DNA of 64,000 bases from Sphingomonas sp. YR710 (lineage in GTDB: Bacteria > Pseudomonadota > Alphaproteobacteria > Sphingomonadales > Sphingomonadaceae): assembly GCF_900101455.1 (NCBI RefSeq), contig NZ_FMZJ01000005.1, positions 212,688-276,687 of the forward strand. Reading direction: 5' to 3'. Made by a program: the position numbers and the translations under genes. Every line of letters starts with the position of its first letter. Position 1 is the first letter of the stretch. Below, piece by piece: positions 30,980 through 40,011 of this stretch. The notes beneath the pieces are model-generated. The model was not told the DNA's origin, ran no database searches, and saw only the letters and a program-made list of their open reading frames with translations.

Positions 30980-31681
30980 TTACAGCGTAATTAAGAAACG
31001 GGGTGCGGCCTGAAGCATCAAGGCAGAGTGTCCCCTGTAGCCGTTCGGGTTTTCGCTTGCGACCTCGGCGGGCGGGATGATCTCCACTTCTCGCTCTAGT
31101 CCGACAGCGCGTAGCCGTATCCTACTCACATCCAAGCCGATCCCCAAACGACGGAGATTTATGGAATAGCCACACAAAGCATGCTTCATGCCAATGTTCC
31201 GAAGATCGTCTCGATAGCGATCGGTACGAATGGTGATCGGACGCCGATCATCGGTTATCACGTCAATCTCGATCCGGTCACCAGCTTGCGGTGACCAAGC
31301 CCAACCTTCTACCCGGTTATTAGCATACAGCTTGGCTTCAAGATGTGCTCTGTGGAAAAAGGCAAGGTTAACCTCGCGCTCTAGCAGGGTTGGGCCATCT
31401 GATATCGCAACCTTCACCTGTTGAATCTGCGACTTTTCGACATCCAAAAGCGCTTCAAAGCCGCAGAATATGTGTGGGGCGCCCGGTGGCAATGCGCCCG
31501 TCCAACGGCGGTTGGCGAGAACTGCAACATGTGTCTTGCCATCGACGGAAATCTCGATGCGCGCTACATCCTCGTGCCTAGCCGGATAAAAACACCAACC
31601 AAATACACGGCGCCCCCGCACCTCGGCGTAGCCAATCACCTCCGCGAGGGCCAGCAACGGCCCCGTCGGTAGATTTACCAC
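30980..31681 (-). CDS. hypothetical protein with two copies of a beta-rich repeat
   Basis: 233 residues with an internal duplication. Copy one spans roughly residues 14-78 (GRRVFGWCFYPARHEDVARI through IFCGFEALLD). Copy two spans about 111-175 (NRVEGWAWSPQAGDRIEIDV through HALCGYSINL). Both follow the pattern V-x-GW-x-x-x-P, a block of charged/hydrophobic strands, then CG[FY]. There is no signal peptide or membrane helix. I do not recognise a named family; similar repeats occur as extra domains in sphingomonad and rhizobial proteins of polysaccharide clusters, so a carbohydrate-binding or scaffold role is possible. It is first in the leftward set with the HAD protein and GT4. Confidence 0.6.
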   Translation of the reverse strand: MVNLPTGPLLALAEVIGYAEVRGRRVFGWCFYPARHEDVARIEISVDGKTHVAVLANRRWTGALPPGAPHIFCGFEALLDVEKSQIQQVKVAISDGPTLLEREVNLAFFHRAHLEAKLYANNRVEGWAWSPQAGDRIEIDVITDDRRPITIRTDRYRDDLRNIGMKHALCGYSINLRRLGIGLDVSRIRLRAVGLEREVEIIPPAEVASENPNGYRGHSALMLQAAPRFLITL

Positions 31682-31979
31682 AGATCAAAGCCCCCAATTT
31701 GATATCACGCCAACAAATCGCTGCTAAACCCCAGAATGGGATTCTGTACTTTAGCTATTACGTTTCAGCTCCACTGACAAGGTAATTACCTACGTCCTTC
31801 CGTGAGGGCGGATTTGAGGTGGTGATGGAGACGGCGATGGCGTTGAAAATGCCGGTGCGTGGCTTAAATTGGGCCGCATCGACGGCGGTGCGACTGTCGA
31901 TCTCTCCTCGGACTTGCTCACATTCCTGAATTCAGTGACTGTGCTCCGGCGCATGGTACAAAAATAATTTCAATAACCG
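31682..31979. other. gap upstream of the twin-repeat gene
   Basis: About 300 bases with no supportable gene. The half near 31800-31940 is GC-rich and can be translated as fragments, but none match a family I know. It may hold decayed sequence left by rearrangement; the promoter for the leftward polysaccharide set should lie in the AT-richer part next to 31682. Confidence 0.3.
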
Positions 31980-32744
31980 TTACAGCAAGTATTCCGAAAT
32001 ATTAGTAACAGATAAATACTTATCCAGTATTTCTGGATTGGAAACAGAATCGTGGCTCTTACTCGGAAGAGATTTTCTAATTGACGTTGTCAATGTCTGC
32101 GGAATTACACCAATAAATTTCTGGACATTCGCCAGTGATAACTGATCTCCATCAGCAAATATATCATCGTAATATACTTCTGTATAATGTTTCAATCTAG
32201 AAAATATCTTCCTATTTTCAGATATATTCGTCCTTATTCGTGTAATGTGCGCGGAAAGGGCTGCAACATTTTCAATATTTACTTTGATAGAACGCTCTGA
32301 ATCGTTCACCCCAGTATGGGCTGATAATTTATTTTCTTCTCTTATTTTGAGTGATAGTTGAGAGATTGCGATATCTAGTAAGTTTCTTCTTACTATGTGA
32401 ATGCACTTCACGTCAAGGTCGGAAAGATGTTTAAACAATTCTGGAATATAACTTAATTGGTCGTACTTAAGGTGAAAGCCATGGCGGGACGCCCCAGATT
32501 TATCTCTTAAATAATCGAAATATCTGTTGAGATTGCGTCGGATGATAAAGAACTGAGGGTAGGCGTTTTGAATATCCTCAATCACCAATTTCCCAAAGAA
32601 TGGAAAATAATTTTCATACTGGGTTGGAAAATTCAAAAATATTTCCGGATGAACGGAAATATCCGGATGACTGTCCAGATAATTCCCGAGCGCAGTTGTT
32701 CCCGACCTCTGTTCGCCAACAATAATAAACATGGGCTCTGTCAT
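31980..32744 (-). CDS. sulfotransferase-family protein, AT-rich
   Basis: PAPS-dependent sulfotransferase-like protein of about 254 residues from the ATG at 32744; a TTG at 32837 would add 31 residues. The 5'-phosphosulfate-binding loop is at the very start (IIVGEQRSGTTALGNYLDSH), followed by PEIFLNFP. The 3'-phosphate-binding strand appears mid-protein (KCIHIVRRNLLDIAISQLSL). These are the two defining motifs of the family. It probably sulfates a glycan or glycolipid. Its codons are strikingly AT-rich for this genome, the most divergent composition of any gene in the window, which points to recent acquisition. It reads in the same direction as the polysaccharide set 300 bases downstream. Confidence 0.82.
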   Translation of the reverse strand: MTEPMFIIVGEQRSGTTALGNYLDSHPDISVHPEIFLNFPTQYENYFPFFGKLVIEDIQNAYPQFFIIRRNLNRYFDYLRDKSGASRHGFHLKYDQLSYIPELFKHLSDLDVKCIHIVRRNLLDIAISQLSLKIREENKLSAHTGVNDSERSIKVNIENVAALSAHITRIRTNISENRKIFSRLKHYTEVYYDDIFADGDQLSLANVQKFIGVIPQTLTTSIRKSLPSKSHDSVSNPEILDKYLSVTNISEYLL

Positions 32745-33241
32745 ACTGTCTGCTTTACCATGAAATCCGATATTTTCGTCAAGCTTGAAGGACAATGCCC
32801 GCCAGAAGGCAGGCAGAACAATTTTCTGCGGAATCAATCATCAGACCATTATCTCCTTGCGGCAGCTTCAAACACGTCATAATATGATAAATGGCTCAAC
32901 GCCAGCCTCGCAACGACCACTCAATTCACAATCGCCCGACCATCGTTTGCGGAGCGTCACTGATGCAGGTCCGACAATAAGCGGGAGCGGGTCGAATTCT
33001 ATCACGGGCGGGAACATTCGAAGCCTTCAATCGCAAGTGCGACAGTTTGGTTGCGCAATTTCAAACGCGCGATAGTCGGTTTCGACCTCTGCTAATTTCA
33101 TATCGAGCCCATAATCGAGATAGGTTTTTAACGAGCAGAGCGACTTGCCAGTGGGTTTGAGCGGATAGCCCACGCCTCGCCACGAACTCTGACAAACGCG
33201 AAGCGAGTTTAAGTGATCCGCTAAACCCGCCTATATGATCG
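32745..33241. other. gap with possible gene remnant
   Basis: Apart from the alternative TTG-started extension of the sulfotransferase gene (to 32837), I see no complete gene. On the minus strand, a frame ending in a TGA at 33027-33029 reads SWRGVGYPLKPTGKSLC and LDYGLDMKLAEVETDYRAF, which looks protein-like but has no start codon or family match. It may be a 3' remnant of a lost gene, or chance. Confidence 0.3.
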
Positions 33242-33799
33242 TCAACCGATGTTGAACCTCGGTAGTGCCTCGTCGGCCCGCCTGAGCCCCTCCCCAAACG
33301 CCTTCGCCTTTTTCGCATATCCCGCGGCCGACATTCTGATCCCGGCGATCGCTTCGGCGCTCAACTACCGCACCGCCTTCGCCGGGCTTCCCACGATCAG
33401 CGAGCCCGGTTCGAAGGTCTTGCCCTCGGTTACCAGCGCGCCCGCGCCGACCAGGCAGTTTTCGGGGATCACCGCATGGTTGAGCACCGTCGCGCCCATG
33501 CCGGTCAGCACATTGTCCGCGATCGTGCAGCCGTGCAGGATCGCGTGGTGGCCGACGGTGCAGCTCTTGCCGATCACCAGCGGGGCGCCGCGATCGGAAT
33601 GGAGCATCGCGCCTTCCTGGATGTTGGTGCCGTCGCCTACGCTGATCGGCGTGTTGTCGGCGCGGATCACCGTGCCGGACCACACGCTGGCGTCGCGGCC
33701 CAGCCGCACCTCGCCGATCAGATCGGCCGAGGGTGCGACCCAGGCCGATCCGTCATCGGGAAGTTCGGGCTGCTTGCCCGCGAACGCACATGAAGGCAT
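33242..33799 (-). pseudogene. gamma-class carbonic anhydrase-like protein, interrupted by an in-frame amber codon
   Basis: Left-handed beta-helix (hexapeptide) protein of the YrdA/PaaY group. The first 144 residues show repeated [LIV]-G-x4 turns, and the metal-site histidines are in the MLHSD, VGHHAILHG segments. At 33365-33367 a TAG follows GSPAKAVR. Reading through it, the same frame continues LSAEAIAGIRMSAAGYAKKA to a TGA at 33242, exactly the C-terminal helix expected of the family and giving the normal length of about 185 residues. A single GAG-to-TAG change would explain it. The truncated 144-residue product keeps the beta-helix but loses the packing helix. It starts 3 bases after glcB stops, so it is the tail gene of the glc operon. 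Confidence 0.8.
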
Positions 33800-33802
33800 C
33801 GA

Positions 33803-35941
33803 TCAGCCCCTGGCTTTGACCTGCTGCCGGAATTTATGCAGCAACGGCTCCGTATAACCGTTCGGCTGGGATATGCCTTCGAAAACCAGCGCGCGCGCCG
33901 CCTGAAACGCCAGGCTGGTCGCCTCATTCCCCGCCATCGGCCGGTAAAGCGGGTCGCCCGCATTCTGACCATCGACCTTGGCCGCCATCCGCTTGAGCGC
34001 GGCGTCGACATCGTCGGGCGTGCACACACCGTGGAGCAGCCAGTTCGCCATATGCTGCGACGAGATGCGCAAGGTCGCACGATCCTCCATCAGGCCGACG
34101 TCATGGATGTCGGGCACTTTCGAACAGCCGACGCCCTGATCGATCCAGCGCACGACATAGCCGAGAATGCCTTGCGCATTATTGTCGAGTTCGGCGCGGA
34201 CTTCGTCCGGCGTCCAGTTGCGGCCGATCGCCAGCGGGATGGTGAGCAGCGGGGCCAGGCCCGGCGTCGGCTGCGCCGCCAGTTCCTTCTGCCGCGCGAA
34301 CACGTCGAGTTGATGATAATGGAGCGCGTGCAAGGTGGCCGCGGTCGGGCTCGGCACCCAGGCGGTGTTGGCGCCGGCGCGCGGGTGGACGATCTTCTGC
34401 TCGATCATATCGGCCATGCGATCGGGCGCGGCCCACATGCCCTTGCCGATCTGCGCCTTGCCGGAAAGCCCACAGGCGAGGCCGATCTGGACGTTGCGGG
34501 CCTCATAGGCGCTGATCCACGCGCTGGCCTTCATCTCCGCCTTCGGGATCATCGGGCCCGCTTGCATCGATGTGTGCATCTCGTCGCCGGTGCGATCGAG
34601 GAAGCCGGTGTTGATGAAGATGATGCGGTCCTTCACCGCATGGATGCAGGCCGCCAGATTGGCCGAGGTGCGCCGCTCCTCATCCATCACGCCGACCTTG
34701 ACGGTGAACCGTTCGAGCCCGAGCAGATCCTCGACGGCATCGAACAGGTCATTGGTGAAGGCGACTTCCTCGGGCCCGTGCATCTTCGGCTTGACGATAT
34801 AGACCGAACCGGCGCGGCTGTTGGTGAAGCGGCCAAGCCGCTTGAGGTCGTGGATCGCGATCAGGCTGGTGACGATCGCGTCGAGAATGCCCTCGGGCGC
34901 TTCGCTGCCATCGGCCAGCAGAATGGCGGGATTGGTCATCAGATGGCCGACATTGCGGACGAACAGCAGGCTTCGGCCGGCGACCGTCAGCTCGCTGCCA
35001 TCGGGTGCGGTGTAGCTGCGATCGGCCTCCATCCGGCGGGTCATCGTCTTGCCGCCCTTGTCGAAGCTGGCTTCGAGATCGCCCTTCATCAGGCCGAGCC
35101 AGTTGGCATAGGCGTCGACCTTGTCGTCGGCATCCACGGCGGCGACCGAATCCTCGAGATCGCAGATCGTGGTCAGCGCCGATTCGAGCACGACGTCGGC
35201 GAGGCCGGCCGGATCGTCGCGGCCGATCGCATGGGCGCGGTCGATCACCAGTTCGATGTGCAGGCCGTTGTGGCGCAGCAGGACGGCGCTTGGGCTGGCC
35301 GCGCCGCCGCGATAGCCGACGAAGGCGGATGGATCGGCAAGCGCCGGAGCCAGCGCGCCATTGACGATGACATAGCCGGTCGCATCGGTGTGGTTGCCAC
35401 TCGCCAGTGGCACCGCCGCGTCGAGGAAGGCCTTGGCGCGGGCGATCACCTGGGCGCCCCGCACCGGATCATAGCCCTTGCCGGCCGGGGAGCCGGGCAG
35501 CGCGTCCGTGCCATAGAGCGCATCGTAGAGGCTGCCCCAGCGCGCATTGGCGGCGTTGAGCAGGAAGCGGGCGTTGAGGATCGGCACGACGAGCTGCGGA
35601 CCGGCCATCCGGGCGACTTCATCATCGACCCTGGTAGGTGTCACCGCGAACGGCGCCGGCTCGGCCACCAGATAGCCGATGTCGCGCAGGAAGCCTTCAT
35701 ATTGTGCCGGATCGATCGGCGCGCCGCGCCGCGCGATATGCCAGTCGTCGATCTGCTTCTGCAGCCCGTCGCGCTTTTGCAGCAACATTGTGTTGGTCGG
35801 GACGAAGCGCGTGAAGATTGCGCTTACGCCGGTCCAGAAGGCCGCCGCGTCCAGCCCGGTGCCAGGAAGCGCCTTCTGTTCGATGAAATCGGCAAGCACG
35901 GTGGCGACCGACAGCCCCGCTTTCTCGATATAATCAGCCAT
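33803..35941 (-). CDS. glcB: malate synthase G
   Basis: Condenses glyoxylate with acetyl-CoA to malate, completing glycolate use. 712 residues is the normal size of the G isoform (about 720). Recognisable features are [20 protein letters not shown], the substrate-loop region [32 protein letters not shown] with catalytic-site residues, the metal/acid motif [13 protein letters not shown], and the C-terminal [25 protein letters not shown] with the conserved Cys and Asp. The start overlaps the end of glcF by eight bases, so glyoxylate formed by GlcDEF is handed to an enzyme made from the same message. There is no glcG or glcA in the operon as there is in E. coli. Confidence 0.96.
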   Translation of the reverse strand: MADYIEKAGLSVATVLADFIEQKALPGTGLDAAAFWTGVSAIFTRFVPTNTMLLQKRDGLQKQIDDWHIARRGAPIDPAQYEGFLRDIGYLVAEPAPFAVTPTRVDDEVARMAGPQLVVPILNARFLLNAANARWGSLYDALYGTDALPGSPAGKGYDPVRGAQVIARAKAFLDAAVPLASGNHTDATGYVIVNGALAPALADPSAFVGYRGGAASPSAVLLRHNGLHIELVIDRAHAIGRDDPAGLADVVLESALTTICDLEDSVAAVDADDKVDAYANWLGLMKGDLEASFDKGGKTMTRRMEADRSYTAPDGSELTVAGRSLLFVRNVGHLMTNPAILLADGSEAPEGILDAIVTSLIAIHDLKRLGRFTNSRAGSVYIVKPKMHGPEEVAFTNDLFDAVEDLLGLERFTVKVGVMDEERRTSANLAACIHAVKDRIIFINTGFLDRTGDEMHTSMQAGPMIPKAEMKASAWISAYEARNVQIGLACGLSGKAQIGKGMWAAPDRMADMIEQKIVHPRAGANTAWVPSPTAATLHALHYHQLDVFARQKELAAQPTPGLAPLLTIPLAIGRNWTPDEVRAELDNNAQGILGYVVRWIDQGVGCSKVPDIHDVGLMEDRATLRISSQHMANWLLHGVCTPDDVDAALKRMAAKVDGQNAGDPLYRPMAGNEATSLAFQAARALVFEGISQPNGYTEPLLHKFRQQVKARG

Positions 35942-37262
35942 TCACTGGGTCCTTTCGCTTCAACAGGTCCGGCGCCGCTTTCAGCGCAGATGGTGGGGGC
36001 CCGCCAGTCGCCCAGTCGAGCAGTTCGACCAGGTGGACGACGGGGATGTCAGTACGCTGCGCGATCTGGGTCGCGCAGCCGATATTGCCGGTGGCGATCA
36101 CCTGCGGGGTGAGCGCGGCGATGGCCGCCGCCTTGCGATCGCCGAGCTGGGCGGCGATGTCGGGCTGGAGGATGTTATAGGTCCCGGCCGAACCGCAGCA
36201 CAAATGCGCTTCGGCGGGTACGCGCACCGCGAAGCCGGCATCGGCGAGCAGCCGTTTGGGTGCGTCGATCACCTTCTGCCCATGCTGCAGCGAGCAGGCG
36301 GGGTGATAGGCGACGACCAGACCATCGGCATGGCCAGCGGGCATCGCGATCCGCGCAAGCAATTCGCTGATGTCGACGGCCAGCGCGGAAACCTTCGCCG
36401 CCTTCGCAGCGTAAGCCGGATCGTCGCGCAGCATATGGCCATAATCCTTGATCGTCGTCCCGCACCCCGATGCGGTGATGACGATCGCGTCGATCGCGGC
36501 GCGGTCGGCCTCGGCGATCCAGGCGTCGACATTGCGGCGGGCTGCGGCCAGCGCTTCCTGTTCGCGGCCCATATGGTGGACGAGCGCGCCGCAACAGGCT
36601 TCGCCAGGCGCAAACGCCACCTCATGACCGGCACGGGTCAGCAGCCGCACCGTGGCGGCACTGATTTCGGGGCGCAGCACAGGTTCGGCACAGCCCTGCA
36701 TCAGGATTACCCGGCCTTTTGGCGCCGGCACGATCGTGTTTCGCGATTTCGTCGCGGCGGGCACATGGTTCGGCGCGAGCGCAAGCATCGCCGCGATCGG
36801 CTTCAGGGCCGGCATGTCCTCGATCAGATAAGCGAACGGCCGCGCGATCCGCGCCAGCCGCAACGCCAGCCGGAAGCGGCGCGGATGCGGCAAGGTGGCG
36901 GCAAGCAGCGCGCGGATCATCCGCTCGATCCACGGCCGGCGATAGCGCGCCTCGATATAGGCGCGGGCATGGTCGACGAGGTGCATATAATGCACGCCCG
37001 AGGGGCAGGTCGTCATGCAGGACAGGCAGGACAGGCAGCGATCGATATGCTTGACGACTGTCGGCGACGGATCGCGGCCTTGCTCCAGCATCTCCTTCAT
37101 CAGGTAGATGCGGCCGCGCGGGCTATCGAGCTCGTCGCCCAGCAGCACATAAGTGGGGCAGGTGGCGGTGCAGAAGCCGCAATGCACGCATTTGCGGATG
37201 GCCGCTTCAGACGTCGCCATCGCCGGTTCGGCGAGCAGTTCGGGGGCGAAATCAGTGCGCAT
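35934..37262 (-). CDS. glcF: glycolate oxidase iron-sulfur subunit
   Basis: Electron-transfer subunit of the membrane-associated glycolate dehydrogenase GlcDEF. From ATG 37262 it has 442 residues. Two 4Fe-4S clusters are predicted from [14 protein letters not shown] near residue 24 and [14 protein letters not shown] about 50 residues later. Two CCG-type domains follow ([11 protein letters not shown] and [10 protein letters not shown], with [10 protein letters not shown] between). The open frame extends 65 codons further upstream, but that part overlaps glcE and has no similarity, so 37262, which overlaps glcE by only 11 bases, is preferred. Confidence 0.94.
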   Translation of the reverse strand: MRTDFAPELLAEPAMATSEAAIRKCVHCGFCTATCPTYVLLGDELDSPRGRIYLMKEMLEQGRDPSPTVVKHIDRCLSCLSCMTTCPSGVHYMHLVDHARAYIEARYRRPWIERMIRALLAATLPHPRRFRLALRLARIARPFAYLIEDMPALKPIAAMLALAPNHVPAATKSRNTIVPAPKGRVILMQGCAEPVLRPEISAATVRLLTRAGHEVAFAPGEACCGALVHHMGREQEALAAARRNVDAWIAEADRAAIDAIVITASGCGTTIKDYGHMLRDDPAYAAKAAKVSALAVDISELLARIAMPAGHADGLVVAYHPACSLQHGQKVIDAPKRLLADAGFAVRVPAEAHLCCGSAGTYNILQPDIAAQLGDRKAAAIAALTPQVIATGNIGCATQIAQRTDIPVVHLVELLDWATGGPPPSALKAAPDLLKRKDPVNG

Positions 37263-38427
37263 CGCGGAATCGTCCCGTCTCGAAGATGGACTGCGGATCG
37301 AAGGCGCGCCGCACCCGCGCCTCCAGCGCGGCGACGCCCCGCGGTTGCGGATGGAGCGCCGATATCCGTGCGCGCATATCAGCGGGCGCGCGGACCAGCG
37401 CTGCGTGGCCGCCCGCGGCTTCCGCGGCTGTGCGCAGCATGAACGGAGCGCCCTCAAAGGCGGCCCAGATCAGGCCGCCGGCCCAATCGAACGTCCAGCC
37501 CGCGTCTGCGGGCAGGCTGGCGACAATCTGTGGTCCGGCGCTGGGCGGAACATTGATCCGCCAGAGCGGCGCGCTGCCGCCGAGCGGTGCGAGCGTGCGA
37601 AGGTCCGACCAGAAAGCATCGGCTTCGGAATCGGGCAGCGCCAGCACAGGGCCATGCTCGGCGAGCAGCCTGTCGAGCATCGCGCAACGCGCGACAACCG
37701 ATGGACCGAAGCCCGCGATCCTGATCGCGGTGAGGGCTCCCTCGCTGCGGACATGCGCCGGAATATGCGCTGCGGCCGATACATCGGCCTGCGACCCCAT
37801 CGCCAATGCCATAGCCTTCTGCGCCTGCTGCGGATCGAGTCCTGCAATCGCCCGCGTTGCGCACGCGCGGGCCGCCGGAAGCGTCTTGAGGGTCAGCTCG
37901 GTGAGCGCGAACAGCCGGCCCCAGCTTCCGCAGGCGAGCTTCGGCAGATCATAGCCGGTCACGTTTTTGACGACCTTCGCCCCCGCTACAAAGGCCTCGC
38001 CGCGTCCTGAAACCGCGCGAAAACCAAGCAGGTGATCGCGGACGCCGCCGGCCGACAGCCGGCGAGAACCTGCCACACCCGCCGCGACAATTCCGCCGAT
38101 CGTCGCCATCTTCGCGGCGCGGCCAAAGATCGGTCCATGATCGAACGGCTCGAACGCGAGCATCTGCCCGGCGCCGGCGACCAGCGCCTCGATTTCCGCC
38201 AGCGGGGTTCCGGCACCGACGGTCAGCACCAGCTCGGCCGGATCATAATCGATCACACCGGCAAAGCCGGTCATGTCGAGCGTCATGGCATCGGGGGCGG
38301 GCGCGCCGATCGCGGCCTTGCTGCCGCCGCCGGCGATGGCAAGGCGTGTGCCGTGGCGCGCGGCATCGGCGACCGCATCGATCAAGTCGGCCGCGCTGGC
38401 CGGCTTCAGGGTGACGGGGCAGCTCAT
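37252..38427 (-). CDS. glcE: glycolate oxidase FAD-binding subunit
   Basis: Smaller FAD-binding subunit of glycolate dehydrogenase. From ATG 38427 it has 391 residues. The PCMH-type FAD fold is shown by RLAIAGGGSKAAIG at the N-terminus, LVLTVGAGTPLAEIEAL, GRAAKMATIGGIVAAGVAGS, and AKVVKNVTGYDLPKLACGSW with the flavin-contacting residues. An alternative ATG at 38469 would overlap glcD by 41 bases; 38427, one base after the glcD stop, is the more economical start. Downstream it overlaps glcF by 11 bases. Confidence 0.93.
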   Translation of the reverse strand: MSCPVTLKPASAADLIDAVADAARHGTRLAIAGGGSKAAIGAPAPDAMTLDMTGFAGVIDYDPAELVLTVGAGTPLAEIEALVAGAGQMLAFEPFDHGPIFGRAAKMATIGGIVAAGVAGSRRLSAGGVRDHLLGFRAVSGRGEAFVAGAKVVKNVTGYDLPKLACGSWGRLFALTELTLKTLPAARACATRAIAGLDPQQAQKAMALAMGSQADVSAAAHIPAHVRSEGALTAIRIAGFGPSVVARCAMLDRLLAEHGPVLALPDSEADAFWSDLRTLAPLGGSAPLWRINVPPSAGPQIVASLPADAGWTFDWAGGLIWAAFEGAPFMLRTAAEAAGGHAALVRAPADMRARISALHPQPRGVAALEARVRRAFDPQSIFETGRFRDAH

Positions 38428-38428
38428 G

Positions 38429-39922
38429 TCAGAAGCGCGGTAGCTCGGGAAAGGGCAATTGTCCGCCATGGATGTGCATGCGGCCGAGTTCGGCGCAGCG
38501 GTGCAGGGTCGGAAAGACCTTGCCGGGATTGAGCAGCAGTTTGGGATCGAACGCGCATTTCACGCGCTGCTGATGGGCAAGATCGGTCTCGGAGAACATC
38601 ACCGGCATCAGATCGCGCTTCTCGACGCCGACGCCATGTTCGCCCGTCAGCACGCCACCGACTTCGACGCAGAGCCGCAGGATGTCGCTGCCGAATTCCT
38701 CGGCGCGTTCGAGCTGGCCCGGGATATTGGCGTCGTAGAGGATCAATGGGTGCAGGTTGCCGTCACCGGCATGAAAGACGTTGGCAACGCCCAGGCTATA
38801 ATGTTCGGAAAGCTCGCGCATCCGCTGCAGCACCTGCGGAAGCCGGCGGCGCGGAATGGTGCCGTCCATGCAATAATAATCGGGGGCCAGCATGCCGGTG
38901 GCGGGGAAGGCCGCCTTGCGCCCTGCCCAGAAGGCCAGCCGTTCGTCTTCGCTGGTCGATGATCGGCACGATACCGCGCCGTTGGCGGCCGCGATCTGCT
39001 CGACCTCCTGGGTCAGATGATCGCATTCGGCCGAAGGGCCGTCGAGTTCGACGATCAGCAGCGCCTCGACGTCGAGCGGATAGCCGACGTGGACGAACGC
39101 CTCGGCGGCCCGGATCGCGAGCCGGTCCATCATTTCCATGCCCGCCGGAATGATGCCGGCGGCGATCACCTCGGCGACGCACAGGCCGGCGCTCTCGACC
39201 GTCGGAAAGCCGATCAGCACGGCGCGCGCGGTTTCTGGCTTCGGCAGGATACGCACCGTCACCTCGGTCACGACGCCGAGCAGCCCTTCCGATCCGACGA
39301 CGATCCCGAGCAGATCGAGCCCGGCCGGATCGAGCTGTCGCCCGCCGAGCCGGACGATCTCGCCGTCCATCATCACGATTTCGACGCCGAGCACATTGTT
39401 GGTGGTCAGACCATATTTCAGGCAATGCACGCCGCCCGAATTTTCGGCGACATTGCCGCCGATCGAACAGGCTATCTGGCTCGAAGGATCGGGCGCATAA
39501 TAGAAGCCGCGCCCTTCCACCGCGCGGGTGACGGCGAGGTTGGTCACCCCCGGCTGCACGACCGCGGTGCGATCATCATAGTCGATCGCGATGATCCGGT
39601 TGAACCGCGCCATGCCCAGCAACACGGCGTCGGCGAGCGGCAAGGCCCCGCCCGACAGCGACGTCCCCGATCCGCGCGGCACGACCTTGACGCCCTCGGC
39701 ATGGCACCAGGCGAGGATGGCGGACACCTGCTCGCGGGTTTCGGGCAGCACGACCAGCATCGGCGGCTGGCGATAGGCGGAAAGGCCGTCGGATTCATAA
39801 ACGCGCAGCGCATCGGCATCGTCGATCACGCCGTCGCCCGGCACGATCGCGCGCAGCGCCGCGGCGATCTGCGCGCGCCGTGCGATCACCGACGCATCGG
39901 GCTCCGGCATTTTGAGCGACAT
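38429..39922 (-). CDS. glcD: glycolate oxidase catalytic subunit
   Basis: Catalytic FAD subunit oxidising glycolate to glyoxylate. 497 residues from ATG 39922, which has a GGAAGGA ribosome site eight bases upstream; the ATG at 39961 has none, and a regulator palindrome lies over it. The FAD-binding PCMH domain shows VVPRGSGTSLSGGALPLADA and SSQIACSIGGNVAENSGGVH, and the C-terminal domain carries HAGDGNLHPLILYD and GEHGVGVEKRDLM. First gene of the operon glcD-glcE-glcF-glcB, with the divergent LysR gene as the probable regulator. Confidence 0.95.
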   Translation of the reverse strand: MSLKMPEPDASVIARRAQIAAALRAIVPGDGVIDDADALRVYESDGLSAYRQPPMLVVLPETREQVSAILAWCHAEGVKVVPRGSGTSLSGGALPLADAVLLGMARFNRIIAIDYDDRTAVVQPGVTNLAVTRAVEGRGFYYAPDPSSQIACSIGGNVAENSGGVHCLKYGLTTNNVLGVEIVMMDGEIVRLGGRQLDPAGLDLLGIVVGSEGLLGVVTEVTVRILPKPETARAVLIGFPTVESAGLCVAEVIAAGIIPAGMEMMDRLAIRAAEAFVHVGYPLDVEALLIVELDGPSAECDHLTQEVEQIAAANGAVSCRSSTSEDERLAFWAGRKAAFPATGMLAPDYYCMDGTIPRRRLPQVLQRMRELSEHYSLGVANVFHAGDGNLHPLILYDANIPGQLERAEEFGSDILRLCVEVGGVLTGEHGVGVEKRDLMPVMFSETDLAHQQRVKCAFDPKLLLNPGKVFPTLHRCAELGRMHIHGGQLPFPELPRF

Positions 39923-39957
39923 GGCGGTTCCTTCCGTGCAGCGCTGTAGACGATTCG

Positions 39958-39976
39958 TCATCTCGTCGGTAGATGA
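39958..39976. promoter_or_regulatory. LysR-type operator between glcD and its regulator
   Basis: A perfect palindrome TCATCT-N7-AGATGA sits in the 89-base gap between glcD and the divergent LysR gene. It contains the T-N11-A core with dyad symmetry that defines LysR-family recognition sites. Its position fits binding by the adjacent regulator and control of both promoters. Glycolate or glyoxylate as inducer is inference. Confidence 0.65.
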
Positions 39977-40011
39977 TCGAGAGCGAACACAGCTTTTCTT
40001 TTAAGGAAAGA

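Noticed and set aside
33836..36112. 758-codon plus-strand open frame
   Set aside because: Antisense shadow of malate synthase G and the end of glcF, with Gly/Arg/His-rich composition and no family features.
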